Shown: positions 37,458-51,544 of the stretch, piece by piece
Layout of the letters: the number at the start of each line of letters is the position of its first letter
Position numbering within the stretch: position 1 is the stretch's first letter
NCBI GenBank assembly: GCA_023055505.1
Contig: JALIRH010000010.1
Span: 6,454,001 to 6,518,000, forward strand
Reading direction: 5' to 3'
From: Callipepla californica brunnescens
Taxonomy: Eukaryota > Chordata > Aves > Galliformes > Odontophoridae
Length of the DNA: 64,000 nt
The notes under the pieces: model-generated
Database searches by the model: none
What the model saw: only the letters and a program-made list of their open reading frames with translations
Told to the model about the DNA's origin: nothing
Program-made: the position numbers and the translations under genes

Positions 37458-38858
37458 GCCCAGATTCATGAGTTAGTACTGATTTGTGTGAGTCAAAGCT
37501 AAAAGTTTGCTGTTCTAAACAATAACTCAGGATCTTGGAATTATTTTTTATTTTTGAAATGATTGTCTGGGAGTTTTTTTGTTGGTTTTTTTTGACAATA
37601 AAGCGGCCTTTCACTGTCTGTACAAAATGGTATTTGATGCTAGTTTGGAAAATGAATTTCACTGTAAACTAAGCAGAGCTGTATTATGAAAGAAGATAAA
37701 GGTCAGAGGAAGCTGAAATGTTGTCAGGATGCATGTTAAAAATTCATTAGAAAAAATGATGACTTCATTAACATTGTTTGTATGAAAATTAAGAAAGTCT
37801 ATGAATTTAGACAGCAACTCTGTAGAGTAAAACTGGTAAAAATTCTTTCAGTGACGATTCCAATTGTTTTGGGTTTTTTTTCTATTTTAATTGTTCGCAG
37901 TTGTCTTTCCTCCTGTTGTTAGACAGCTCTGATTGTGGCTTTTATGCTTCTTTCTCTGGCACTGTAATTCTTCATGAAATAACTCAATACCTCTTTTTCT
38001 TGCGTGGAGAGATTTTAAGGACTAGAAGTAAAATCTCTTGTAGGCATTTCTCCATTGTCTCTTCTGAACTTTCTAAAACAAAAAGAAAAGCTACCCACTA
38101 TTGACTACCTCTAGAAAACATTGTGATTGTCCTCTTAAGTTACTGTCTTCAGTTATAGAAAATAATTAGAGCTGGAAAATGAGTTTCACTCCAAAATCCC
38201 CATCTCTTCCCTTTTGTACATTTCTGTGAGTACAGTGTTATGTTTTGCTCTGCCGTACTCCATTTGTTTTCCAATATTAAGAGCTGTAATGAGAGGGCCA
38301 TGCTTCAGCCAATCTCCATTTCCAAATATAATTTCTCTTCCAAAACTGGGGAATCACGGGAATCACCCAATCAAAAGAACAATACACTACTTCATTACAG
38401 TTTGTCACTTGAAGAGAGGCACTTTCATTTTCTGATTACTTGTTATATGTCCTAGCGAGTGATCTGAATTGTACTTTAAAATTAAATTTTTATTGGGTGC
38501 TAATGAATTATTTATTTATTTTAAAATGTAGTCATCTGCAATCAGATTTTTTTTCCTTCAGATTCTATATTTGGAATCTGCTGATAGTTACTGGAAGCTG
38601 TTTGGGGATTGGAATACTCAGCACTATTGTATTGTGATCAATAATTAAATTTAGTGCTGACATGCATCTAGTTTATGCAGCAGCCTCTGACAATCCCATC
38701 TTGCAAAATTAATCCTTTCCAATTTATTTAATAGGAGACTTGAACAATAAAATAATTCAGATGAGTACCAATGCAGGATTATTTCTGGTCAATATTACTT
38801 TATAATAAATTGGGACCACATACTCATTAGTAAATTAACTGTCAAACCTGAAAACAGG

Positions 38859-38876
38859 TTTTTTTTTTTTTTTTTT
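38859..38876. repeat. Poly-T tract
   Basis: A homopolymer of 18 T bases followed by AAAG; no retroposed body was recognised on either side. Confidence 0.9.
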
Positions 38877-41800
38877 AAAGGTAATTATTGGTACTGAAGA
38901 CAAGAAGGCACTTAACCTTGCTGTGCAGTTGTCCTTACCACAGTGTTTTTATTCCAGGCTATAACTACCCATCAAAGCTGCAGAGAAAAAATAATTAGAG
39001 ATATTAAATGGATGGAATATTAACTATTAAAAAGCCATGTTCATTAAAAGCTGTTAGTCCTTTGGATTTGTTAATAAACATTTTTTTTCTTAGTGATTTT
39101 TTTTCTAAGCGGTAAAAAATATGGCTAAATCTAAAAACAGGCAAACAAAAACCACTGAAAACTGCAAAAATAAAAAATAAATCAATAATATAAAAATAAA
39201 AAAGACCCCCCCCCAAAAGATAAAATGACTATGTAAAGGGTACATTTACTAAGGAAATAAGATATTTATGAAGAAAAGTTTTTTTAAAAAAGGAAAAGTT
39301 GGTAAAGTGCTTCTATTTTAAAAATGTAAACATACTCTTCCTTCCAAGAATTTGACTTAGAACAGTGACCTGCTGTGAACCAGATGTTCTCCCCTTTCAC
39401 TGTTCGTTCATTCCAGTTGCTTTCACTGTTTACTCCTGCTTTAGGTATTTATAGGCTGGTAGAGAATTTGGATAAAGCCTCCAAAAGAGCCCAAAAATGT
39501 TTAAAATTTGTTTTGGTTTGAGTGTAAATGAATGACAGCAATTAAAATTTTTATAATTATTCTCTAAATCCGGCTTGGATCTGCAGGAATCTCCAGAGGC
39601 AAATAGAAAGGATCAGGCAGAAGAGTAATTTTATTTTATTGCAGTTTTTCTTAAAATGAATGGCATTGAAAATTGCTGTGTGGTTATGTGAGCACTGGAG
39701 TTTGCAGGACTTGGTTTGTGCCAGGGCTGGCCATGAGTAGCAGCTCTGTTCTGCGGGAGCCTTGGAGCTCATGAACATCTTAGCTCTTACTGCAGCTTTG
39801 TTATCTGTACTCTGAAGGGATGCTGCCTCTCTACTTGTTTCCATCTTACTAGAATAAGATAGGATTCTAAATTGCTCTCAAACATATATTTTGAATTTAA
39901 TTTTGATGCTGATCAGTCAACAACTTCTGGAGTTACTTGTGACACGGACAGACTGGTTTCTCACTCGTTTGTTTAAAACGTCAGTCCAAGACATACACCC
40001 TTTTCATTTCCTTGTGCATTTTGTACAATAAGCAGCAGTAATAATACATTTGTTCAAATTACGGTATGTTATTTTAACTGAGAAAGATGGAGATTCGACG
40101 TATTTCTTTGTGTACTGGAAGATACTTGTCAAAGTCTAGAGAAAGAGGGGGGATGAGGAAAATAAATAATCATAAAATATTCAAGCACTATTTGGCAAGA
40201 ACCTGGGAAAGTAAAAAACAGTTTACATGCTGAGTTAAAAATGTAATGAAACTTCTAAGAAGTCATTTTTATAGACATATTATGCAACTATTGCTTACAA
40301 GATATAAAGGAAATTAAGTTAAATTATCTAGAGAATGTTGGTATAAAAAACAGCAGTACTTGAAATTAAATCTGTATCAGTTTATCCATAGTTACATGCT
40401 GCAAAATGCTGTATGGTACGTGCCCTCCATTCTTAAATAAAATTTCCAGCTGAAGGCCAGCACTTACTTCTTGACTCACCAGCATTATCTTTTTGTGAAA
40501 AAAAAAAACCAAAAAAACCAGAAACAAAAAAAACCCAACACAATTTCTTTTGAAAGAGCTGTTAGAGTGATGAACTTCTTTTCTTCTCTGTTAATTCCTG
40601 CCTGAGTGTGTGGAGCTGCCAGGTGTTGGGCGGGTCAGGGCAGGGCCAGGATGACACAGCAGCTGTGGGTGCGATGGGCTGCGTACGGGCATGGAGGGCT
40701 CTTCAGCGAGAGCAGAAAAACCTGTCAGTACATTATATCAGTGCTAAAGAGGGATGCAAGAAAGTGGGTCACTCTACTACTATTCTTACTCCTTATGTTC
40801 TTGTACATGCAAAGACAGCAAGATGGTATATATGCATATTGGAAGGGGAGTGTAAGAGTCCATGTGTATAGTTCTGCGCTGCATTGCAAAACAGCCTTGG
40901 CAGTAACAGAGCCTGGAGAGCTACAATGGGTTTCCAGCTGACCAGACCTAAAACCAAACAGGAATATTTATGTTTTTAGTGGTCTGTGTAGTTCTGACTC
41001 ATAAAGGTAAACTTAAATATTATTTTCATTTTTTCAGGAGCAGTGAAAAGGTTCTTTACTTGGATTGTCTATAGGAACCTAGAATGGTTCTTTCAGTCAC
41101 TAGATTATTGTCTTCTTCATTACACCGTTATTCAGGTAGCATAATTCACCATTTTAGTATAAGTAGTGCTAGTATTTATTATTATTACTAAATACCGTGA
41201 ACATTTTAGTCATTATGGTTTTTTTGTTTTATGCCAGTTTGTGCAGGATAGTTTTTTTGTGTTTTTTTTTTCTAAAAAAGCCTGTGAGTGTGTATTTAGG
41301 ACACGTTTCTGTTTTGTCACTGCAAGTGTGATCTTTGTCAATATAATGTGTGGATAGAGATCTGTAGGATAACCATCTCTATACTTGGTGACATAGACCA
41401 GCCTGAAAACAAACCAAGCCAGAATGCAGCTTTTTCATCTTTTGTGTAACAAGTCATAAAAATAAAATAAAATCTGCTTTTAAAGCCATAAAGATGCCAC
41501 TCTGTGACTATACGATATCCCTTAGGAGGTCATTTCAAAGGGACAATATGACACAAGTGAGTTCTGAGAAATTATTTTTGCTTCCAGTGAAATCAATCAG
41601 TACAGAGGAGAACCCTGAGTGATGAATAGACACTTCCTTTTATTGAGCTAAATAATTTCCTAATAAGGATTGAATAAATGCTGTTGTTAACCACAAGAAA
41701 TGTGTTGATTATATTAAAGGATTAAGCACAAGAATAAAGTGAATTGCTACACTGAGTAGTTATTTGGAATTGGGCTTTTACAAATACATTATTAATAAAA

Positions 41801-44075
41801 AAAAAAATGCTGTAGATTGTCATGTCCAACTGTACTTTAAAAAAAAAAAAGAAAGTGCTTCTACATCTGAAACCATTTATGCCACTTAATATGGACTTGC
41901 TACTTTATCTTACCTACATTTTCTGCAGCAATCAATAAAATGAAAGTATATCTGGATTCATTAGGTAGTTGGCTACTTGCTGTTATCAGAGAGTAACTAT
42001 GCAGACTACTCTGAATTACAGGGCTATACATTATTTACAAGTTGATATGGCAGCCTACACTGAAAGATTCTAAAAGCATTTTCAGAAAGTTAGCAATAAG
42101 CATGTGAAGTATATTTTAAATGGAATCTGCTGTTTTATTTTGCATGTGTATTTTTTAAACTGCTATTCATGTTTTTTAAAGATGGAATATTTCGGTTTTG
42201 CACCAAAGTATTCAAGACTAAATTTTTCCTCACCTTGGCTGTGAAGCTAATTTAAAAATATTATTAGTGGTAAATGTGATTTTAGTCAGGAAATCAAGAT
42301 GTGAATTTTTGAACATGTTTCTCCAAAGGTGCACTTCTCAAATTATTACTGTGAAAGTAATTTATTTCAGCCAAACACCCTTCCCACATATTGTTAACAG
42401 GAGTCTGCACTCCAACTCATTTAACAGCTTTTTAATTCAGTAGTTATTCCATTTTAATAGAGCCATTTCTTCATCATTCTGCATTTAGTGATAAATGGTG
42501 CCAGAACATATGATAAATTAAACCACAAAGAACAGTGTTAAAGTAATCTAAAGGGTTTAACTTGAAAGGAAAAAGCACCTAGTTTGCTCAGCATAGCTGT
42601 CTTAGAGTTCACGTGGAGAAAAACCCTTCCTCTCAAAGCTAAAGCTGAAAAATAAATTTGAAAGGAAAGTTTTAAACTGTCACAGCTTTTGAAAGTTTGT
42701 GCTAGCAGAAGCAGCCCAGCTGCAGCACTACATGGTGCATAATGGCCCCCTCGCTCTGAAAAGGTTTGAGCCTCTTTCTTTTCTATCTTATTTTTAATTG
42801 TAGTTGTTCGAAGATAGCTATTTAAAAATCTGCTATTAGTAAAATCTAAGAAACGAAGGCAGTGCATTGGAAGGTATGCCTTGTGTGGACAGCAAAACTC
42901 ACCCCAAAAGTTTTGTAAACTGTGAAGATGAGTAATTTTTTTCAGTACCTGAAATTCAAGCACAAGTGGATTTTTTTCTTTTTTACATATGTGAATGGAC
43001 GCTGTCACCTATGCATATACAAGTGTTAGACAACTCTAGCACAATTCAGCAGTACGAACTGCTCTCCTTGGATAAGTCTTCATCCATTTGTCTCAGTTCA
43101 TTGTGTGTGGCTTTCTTTTACTCTGTGTTCTACAGAAACACACATCAGCCAGCCATCTATGACTTCTTTGCAAATGAACCCATGCCTTTGGCTTCCTTCT
43201 TGCTTAATTAGGGATTCAAAATTTTCTGTGGAAAATAACCAGGAAAATGTAACATGTGGGCATGTTTCAAAGTAGGTCATTCATTATAATATGCATAGCA
43301 TGTGTCAGCTTTCTGCTCTTGGCATTTTTGTAACTAAACCTTCTTAATTCTGAGCTCTACTTGATATGGTGAAGGTAAATTTGATGGTAATGGAGTGCTT
43401 AGATAAATGATAATGAGGTATGAAACCCTTTTGAATCTGCCTATAGAGAACTAAAGTAACCATTAAGTAGATCCATGCTGTGGTCTGTGTAAAATCAATC
43501 TGAGATCTTAGTCCAGCTTCTAATGAATATCTCGTTTTCTAAAGACCTCCTTACTTGAGCAGGTTCTTGTTGGTAATATGAAATTGAGTGTGCAAAGAAT
43601 CGTCGAGCAGGAGACAGCTTTCCAAGGGAGTTAAGAGCTCAAAGATATTTAGAAACTAGTCTTACGTGCTGATTGCATTTAAAATTGAACATCTCTGTGA
43701 GGAATCCCTTAGAACTGTTCAAAGTGGATTTTAAAAATTGTTTTAAATGGACAACAAAACAGATGTATTTTAACTTTAACCCTCTGCAGTGTGCTAATTA
43801 TTATTTAATGTAAGCTGTCTGGCTAGTAGTATACTGTAAACACTTCTTGTCAAAGAAGATCTCTCTCCAAATGACTTGTTAACAGAGTGAGTTTTTAACC
43901 AAATGGGCTTAGGAAGTGCAAGCATTTTTGGGATCATGTGGGAAAACTGCTAGAAGATTGAACAAGGCTCTTTAGTGTTCTCATAACAGTCTTTGCTGTT
44001 CAAAAAATCAATGAGATAGTAGACAATTTTCTGTGCTTTGAAATGTTTAGAGTGCATTTTCCTCTTCAAAACTTC

Positions 44076-44105
44076 TTTTTTTTTGTTTGTTTGTTTGTTT
44101 GTTTT
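44076..44105. repeat. T run followed by (TTTG)n
   Basis: Nine T bases followed by five GTTT units; a simple repeat. Confidence 0.92.
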
Positions 44106-45188
44106 AGCTTTTTAAAAGTTTCAGAAATGCAGTCACTTGTGCTCTTCAGCATTGCTTTGTATGAGACATGCAGGTGTGCCATTCAGTAGAAGCAAATATT
44201 TAATCACTATAATAATAACGAAGTGAGTCAAATTGTGAAAACTTAAGCTTCCAATATTGAGTTGAAGGATATGAATTGTAAAGCTCAGATCTTTAAATGC
44301 TTTATTTTGTGGGTGGTCCCAAGTGGTGGTATTCAGCAGCAGGAAATTCCACCTGTAGCAAACAACAGTTTACTGGTCGGGAACAAAGCTGTAATTCGAA
44401 TGTCTACGTATCCTACTATAAGATTAAAGGTTGTTTATGGTCACTTTTCTTTTCAAAGAATTATAATAATTATGTATTGCACATCTTTTTCAGGCAGCAG
44501 TATTCTGGAATAAAGAATTTTATATTTAAGTGGGGCGATTTAGGACAGCTGCACTCACATGGACTAGACTTCTGCTTTGAAATCAAAAAGATTTTTGTAA
44601 TTCTCAGTCCTGTTTGCATAATGCTCTGTGTGATCAGATCAAGCCCTCTGATTTTCAGATTGATGCAGTGTTAAATTCAGTCACTGTATTATGCTGTCTC
44701 TCAAAAGTTAATGTTAAAAATGCATTTAAGCATCAGTTTGACTTCTGAAATATTGTAATAAAAGCAAAATAATTCCCGGGTGTGTATTGAGATCATACAT
44801 GCTATGATCTGGCCCGAAGATGTAGCTCTGTGTCTTCCAGTGGGCCCCAGTACTGACTGCTGAGGGTATCTAGACGGGGTACTTCACCTGGAGAGAGCAG
44901 TAAAGGCCAAGCCAAAGCCACACAACCACTGCAGGAGGAGACTCCGACTATTTGCAGCCCAGGAAAGTGAATAAAATGTCTGTTGTAACCAAGGTGGACA
45001 AACAAAAAACATGTTAATAGTGCTGCCACATAAATGTATATACTAGGAGAAATAACAAGAAAAGAGGCAGTTCGTAAAGCAACCATAATTTGCTTAGAAT
45101 TGATATTTTGTTTTCAAGTGGCTAATCAGTTAATTTCAGGTCAAATGCAATATAATATTTTACCTTAGGAAAAATGTCTTAAGGGGGA

Positions 45189-45220
45189 TGGGAGTCTTTG
45201 GAGTCTTGGGAGTCTTTGGA
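45189..45220. repeat. 18-bp tandem duplication, nearly two copies
   Basis: The unit GGGAGTCTTTGGAGTCTT is followed directly by a second copy whose last four bases differ. Within each unit GGAGTCTT itself recurs, so this is probably a small slippage expansion. Confidence 0.85.
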
Positions 45221-48200
45221 GAAGATGGCCACAAAAACACAAAAAATATGAAGTATTTGAGAAGTAGCTTGGGTAAAACCAAGATTTTTTAAAGATTCAT
45301 CTTTGCTGGGGAGGAAATTCAGAGATTAATCCAACAGTTGACTTTAAAACATATCCCAGTATCTCACAGATTTATATTCATTAAGTACTGATAGTAATCA
45401 AAAACTGATGTTCTCTGTCTCGTGATACTTAGTGATTAGAATCTCTCCGAAATTAAGTAGCACTGACATGATCACTGTCCTTGTACTTTGGAGAGGGATA
45501 CCCAGGAAAGTTTAGTACGGAAATTGAGGCTGTATTCTCAGTCAAATCTATCCGGTCTCTCTAAGGAATATGAGCATAAAATGTTTCTTTTCTTTAACCC
45601 ACCTTTCCCTAATGTGTATCTTTTCTAAGAGTGAAGACATCCCAGTTTCCAGCACTCCATGGCCTGACCCCTTCAACAAACAATTAACATAAAATCAGTA
45701 TTATGTTAGAGCTTGTATTAGATGAAGCACAGCAATATTGAAATTGGACTCCTCTATTTTTGAATTCTGTTCCAGGAACTTAAGCATTTGAGCAGATATT
45801 TTTTCACCCCAAAGAGAATTAAATGATTTAACTTTTGGAAAGCTGGGAAAGTTTCTGACGGAGAGCAAAAAACCCTTACATAGCTGTCACAGAGCTTTAA
45901 ATGGACAGTCACACCACAATACACTTTATTTCCTATTTGTCCAACATTCCCTTTTATATACTGCTTATTACAATGTCTGGCCTTGGTAGGTTTTTCCACT
46001 AAGGGCAGTAGTGCAAGAAAACTCTACCTAAATTCTTTTAGTGTCCAATTCTCCCCCCAGCTTAAGTTCATAACCCCTTGTACTTTTATTTAACACTAGC
46101 TCAGATAGCCTGCAGCATCTCTCCTTTCTGTTCCCTTCAGGATTGTGTGGACCTTAATAGAGTTTCCTCTTAATTGCCTCCACTTTCCAAAATTTCCAAA
46201 ACCACAAAGTTACCCTCAGCATTATAAATAATCATAATTTCCACATCCCAGTGTTACCATATATAGTTGTTCTCCTTTGTTGTATACTCAGCAGCATTAA
46301 ACTATTCTTTCTTTACTGAGATAACTTATTGGTGTTATCCCACACGTGGTGGACTTTCTGGGATAGACTTTGCTGCTTATCCAGTACAGAATGTTTTGCC
46401 TTTTACCAATGTGATTCACTGCAACAAATGATTTGTTATGCTCTAACATCTAGTATATTGTGTTTTATCTTATTCCTATTGTATTCTTTGCAAAGAAGAT
46501 TAATTTGCTTCTGAAGTCTCTCATCTCGTTTTATTATTTTAAGTTTCTTGATTACTTCAGAAACTTTCTTCTATCCATTCAGACTTCTAGTTTATCAGAA
46601 GACTTTCTGACCTCTATTGCTCTTCACTTTTGTATTGACTGATTCCCCCACCCCATTTTTCTGTCAGCAAAAACTGTCTCACCTTTCTTCACATTTCTTC
46701 TGCCAGGTCATCAATACAGAAAGGAAGAAAAAAAAAAAGACAAAAAAAGCCCAGTGCAAATTCTAATGCTCACGGCATCATCCCACTTATAAACTCCCTG
46801 CATACCCACAGGTAACCTTTGTATCAGATATACAAGCCAGTTCTCTAGCCACCTGTAGTTTTCTGTTTTCTGACCTTTATAGGGCAGGCTTTTCTGTAAT
46901 TCTGTGTCAGAAATATTCCTTAATTCCAATGTGTTTTGCCAAAAGTTCTCTAGTCAACACTTTTGTTACTTTAACAAAAGAAAGAAAGGTATAATTTCCC
47001 ATTCCTATTATTCATTTCTGGAATGTCTGGATATTTTTCCTTGCTCTTTTCTCTGTATCTGCATCTTGCTGTAGTCTTGCCATAATAGTCAGATTTAATA
47101 AAAAAATTCATCTAGTTTGGTCCTGTGCATGCAAGTTTTCCTACTAATCTTTACTGTTCCACATGACGGTATCGAGACGAAGCTCTTCAACCTATGCTAA
47201 TATGCCTTAAAGGCACACTTTGGTGGTTGAAAGCACTTGTCATAATTTTAGAGCCTAACAACACAGCTAGATGGATCTTTATTACACATTCATTCCCTTG
47301 AGTGTCTTAACTTTTTAATTATAATTATTATCCAACTGTACATTTTATGCCTGTTTGCAGCTTTTTGTCTTCACTTTCAGTATGGAGTTATTCCTAGTTC
47401 TGTTTTGAGACAGAATAATGACTAGATAATTGTGCCACATTTTGAGAGAAACATGCTAGTAACACTCTATAGGATTTTAATAGACAGGTATGCTAGCTAC
47501 CACGTGTCTGTGGTTTACTGCTAGTTTGTTTAAAACTCAATTCTTGTAATTACTCTATCTGGAAACAGATGGATCCATCAATATTTTTTGATTATGCCAT
47601 TGTGATAAAAAAAAAATGGTGCAATATCACTGAATACGTGTATTTGCATGGTGAGTTTAAAAGGCATGAAATAAGAAGTGTTGTGGTACAAACACAGCTT
47701 GTTTGTGTGGGAACCTTCTGTATGGTTACACTGTGGGGTGTTCTAGCATGTATTGTGAGCAGTTCTTGACAAAAGTGAATAAATGATACCTTTTAATATA
47801 CAAACAAAGCACATTGTGCACCATCTCTATAGAATAATTGCTCAGATTTTTCTCCTTTCTTTTACAAAGTAATGAAAGACTTGCTGCTGTCTCTGAATTT
47901 AGCTTCATGAGGTCTTTATATGGAATGTCTGTGAATTCTTCCAAACTCCTTATAAACATTCAAAATACAGATGTCGCTCTCTATGAATAGGAGATTTCTA
48001 TTGACTTGTGTATAATTTTAGTGCTCTCTTCTACTGCTCAGAGGTCATTTAAATAACCTTGCTAATTGATGCAAGGTTATTTATGCAACAGATAGCTGAC
48101 ACAGCAGAAAAAAAGTTTTCCCAGAGAAGCTTAACTTAAAGAAAAAAGAAAAAACTTACTCTCTACTTTTTGACTTTTTGCATTATGGTTGAATGAAGTG

Positions 48201-48670
48201 GTCCATTGCAAAAATGACACGCAATGGATGTCTTCTTTTAACAGCTTTCTTTGCTCATCTATTTTTCATTCATAAGGTCCAGAACATTAAAATTTGGACA
48301 CAAAAACCTCCATTTTACATTGAGATTCTCTTGGAGGAGGATTTCCTTTAAAATAATACATTGACATTCAAACTATTCTTTTTTCATTTGACTAATGAGC
48401 CTTTTGTTAGTTTCATGTGCAAAAGGCAGTGGTTCTTCAACTGCTTATTAAAAAGGTCTGTCTGACTGACTTACATTAATGATAGAAACTGTCCTTTACA
48501 GAGATATGCCTGTGAAGAAGAGACTAGACATCAAATCCTGGTGCAAAGCATTCTCTAAAAAAATAAAAACCTGTGTGAGGTTCTGTGGTGTGGTGCTGGC
48601 AATAGGCCTTTGAAAAAAAAAATGGTCTAAGATCTGCAAGGCTGTTTATTTTTTCTTTTTTTTCTTGCTC

Positions 48671-48698
48671 TGTGTGTATGTGTGTGTGTGTGTGTGTA
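48671..48698. repeat. (TG)n microsatellite
   Basis: TG units with two TATG interruptions. On the minus strand it creates the histidine/threonine run of the incidental open frame at 48524-48772. Confidence 0.95.
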
Positions 48699-51473
48699 TG
48701 TCTTTTGCTGTCATAGCTTTTCAAAAGATTTTCCAAGAAGAGGACACAGAAGAGGACTTGGTAGAAATGCATCAGTAGTAAAGCATACTATCAAGAATGT
48801 TAAATTATGTCTTAGAGTAAATGAGGAAGTGTAAGGGAAACTTGGAGAGTGAAGTGAAATAACAATGTCATAAATATGAGGAAATATTCTTTTTTTTCCC
48901 TTCCTTTTTTTTCTTTTTTCATAAAATGTCTTCATTCAGGTGATTAATTTCCAAGTATTTTTTTTGAAGGCTCTTAAACCATTTGTGATCAAAGTATACA
49001 TTTTAAAAAGATACGATGATATTTAAAGATATTGAAGTGTATATCATTGTTTAGAAAACTTACCTCTTTAGAAGTTTTGTGGGTTTGCAGTAAAGCTGAG
49101 GAATTTGGAGTTGTGTTTCCTTAATGAAAAATTAACTGAATTTGGACTTTAAAATTGAAGATCAATTTTGCAACTGTGAATTTTATTTTAAAGTTTTTTA
49201 AAAACTGGATGCAATTGTTTTAGCCATATTTATTTCTTTAAGTTAATATCATGCTGAATGAAGGTAATTTCAATGCAGATCTCTAAATATCATATATGAA
49301 GTGGGGAATGTGTCATATTTTTAAGTACAAAGTACAGGTTAAATAGGAATTATATAACATTAGATGCACCCTTATAGCTTCAGTTGAAAGGCATTCCAAA
49401 TTTTCAGGTGTCTGAGAACTGCAAACTTCATTTCTGGAATGGATTGGCTGGCCACTTTGAGAGTATCTAACAAAAGCTGTTTTTCTTTGAAATTAGCTTT
49501 AAAAAGTTACTGAGAGCACTAATGTCACAGTAGGTGCTCTTGCAAAATAAATTAACGCCTTTATTTCTCTCAAAGAATCTCCCAGTCTCTATGGCAAAGT
49601 ATTAATTTCTGGGTATCTGCATGCTCCAGGGAACCTGCAGTTTCTAGTCTAGTAGAGACTGTCTATGAAACCTATCCACTTAACCAAATCTTAGGGTTGC
49701 GAAGATAAGCAGTTGAGGATTTTGCATGTTCTGTTCTGGGAAGGGGAATGCTGACATTGCTTAAAGGGCTCTGATAATCTCCTTTCATTCAAGTTGCAAT
49801 AAGTGCTCACTCTGTATGGTCTCTGAGATTTGTTGGATTACACAACTTGCTTTATTTTCGGGAATCTATTTTTTTCCACATTTTGACTGTAGCTGCCAAT
49901 ATAAGCTGCTAAATATAGTTTTGAAAAAGTAGACTTCTACTGCTACAATTAGAAGATTTTTTCTGATAATCTGATGACATAAGAGGTGTTAATTCCTTTG
50001 CCTCTAGAATTGTTCATTAAGTCAGAACTGCTTACTTTGCGTACCTGCATCTCAGCTCTTCCCTTAAGTAATGGAATTGAGGGTACAGACTGAACTTCAG
50101 GTACTGTTTTCTTTTTGGAATTCACCTGCAAAACTGTTTGTATGTTTGCTACGGGTGCCAAAGCTTACACCTTGGTATAATCCGCATTTAGAAAAGAGGG
50201 GGAAAGATGTACAAGGTGAGCATAAGCATATAGATAAAAGAAAGTGTGTGAAATATGTTGCATTGAACTAAGAAATGTTTTCAGCAATTACTGTATCCTG
50301 CAGAACTGTGACAAACTGATTTTAACTTTTCTTTCTATTGTTTGGTTTGAAATTACAGGACTGTGGATTCACTGTTAATGATATTCTCATAATCTTTCAA
50401 ATGAGGTGCCAGGGGTAATCAGGTGCATAATTTATGGGAAACTTGCACAGACATCTACATTGTTCAACAAAACTAAAAATAAAAATGTTTTTTGTAATAA
50501 TAAGCAGCATCTTCTAGAATGTGCCCTGAAAATCCCTGCAAGAAATGTAAAACTGCACAACGTATAGTAGCTTCATAAACACTAGGTAGCAAGTTGCACT
50601 AGTCCTACAGGGGACTTTCCTTTATAAGCCTGCATGCCTTGAGACATAAGGCACCACTATAATAACTTCTGCAAATCTCAACAACAGAAACGAGGTTGAT
50701 ATTTTCAATAGCTGTGCCATTTCAGAAGGCACTCATATACTGTGGTCAGTATAGAAGATTATTGATCAAGTTCATCTTGTGAGGTGCTGAGTATCTTTGG
50801 AATTTCTACATGTTTAGAAAGAACTATGAATGACCAATTGATGGTTGGCAGCATTTGCAGACTCTATGAGAATTTCTGTGCGTGGGTCTTTTGGGGTTCT
50901 ACTTATAGTCACAGGATAGTTATTTATTTTGTGTTGTTGCAGAAGATCAAGCTTTTGTTCTTCCCTTAATTTCAGGGAGTTCTGTGCCAGAGATCTGAAC
51001 TATGTTGAGCAAATATTCAAGATGCGTTCTTTGGACTTAAGACTGGAGCACAGTTTACCTGTTAGGCCATGATAATGGCAAAATCAAAGATTGGACTGTT
51101 AACTGCTCCAAGGATGGGGGCTAGAAAAAGGGCTAGCACTTCAAAGTAATTGTCACACTCTCCTTCTGTAGAGTGTTTTTTGAGGTGGATATTTTGTGCG
51201 TGTTTATATGTAATTCAAGGCTTGAGCATGACAGAGAGAGGGAAAGCTTTGCCTCAAAAGAGTTCTTTTAAGAACCCCAAAGAGCAAGGATTGTTATGTC
51301 TGTTTTATCTTTAAACATCAGAAAGACTTTAATTAAGATATCCCTGGGTTCATGTGAGTTTGCTAGAGCTCACTCACCAGGAGGGTTTTCTAAGCTCTTG
51401 AAACTCATTTTTAATGATTCTGCTTCCAGAGAAATGTCTGAAGAGAGACACTGAAAAATGCAATATGCAGTAT

Positions 51474-51544
51474 TATCATATCATATCATATCATATCATA
51501 TCATATCATATCATATCATATCATATCATATCATATCATATCAT
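51474..51544. repeat. (TCATA)14 perfect pentanucleotide microsatellite
   Basis: About fourteen uninterrupted TCATA units (ATATG/CATAT on either strand) lie between unrelated flanks. No interruptions are visible, suggesting recent expansion and probable length polymorphism. It does not sit next to any recognised transposon end. Confidence 0.98.

Larger units (their letters stand above)
37458..51473. other. Long gene-free stretch, mostly unique DNA
   Basis: No exon or RNA gene was recognised. It contains a poly-T run at 38859-38876, a C9 run at about 39206-39214, A-rich DNA near 40498-40535, (TTTG)n near 44076-44105, a short 18-bp tandem duplication near 45189 and (TG)n near 48671. The longest open frame of the window (42538-43008, minus, 156 codons) lies here with no recognisable domain. 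Segments at 38480-38830 and 42590-42960 have the look of possible conserved noncoding DNA. A GC-richer patch at 40600-40720 has no identifiable content. Confidence 0.5.

Noticed and set aside
40600..40941. GC-richer patch with two overlapping open frames, considered as a CpG-island promoter or first exon
   Set aside because: The GC-rich part is only about 120 bp, CpG number is modest, and the frames have no recognisable content.
44297..44674. 125-codon plus-strand open frame
   Set aside because: It overlaps another open frame (44262-44513) and has no domain, repeat structure or splice context.
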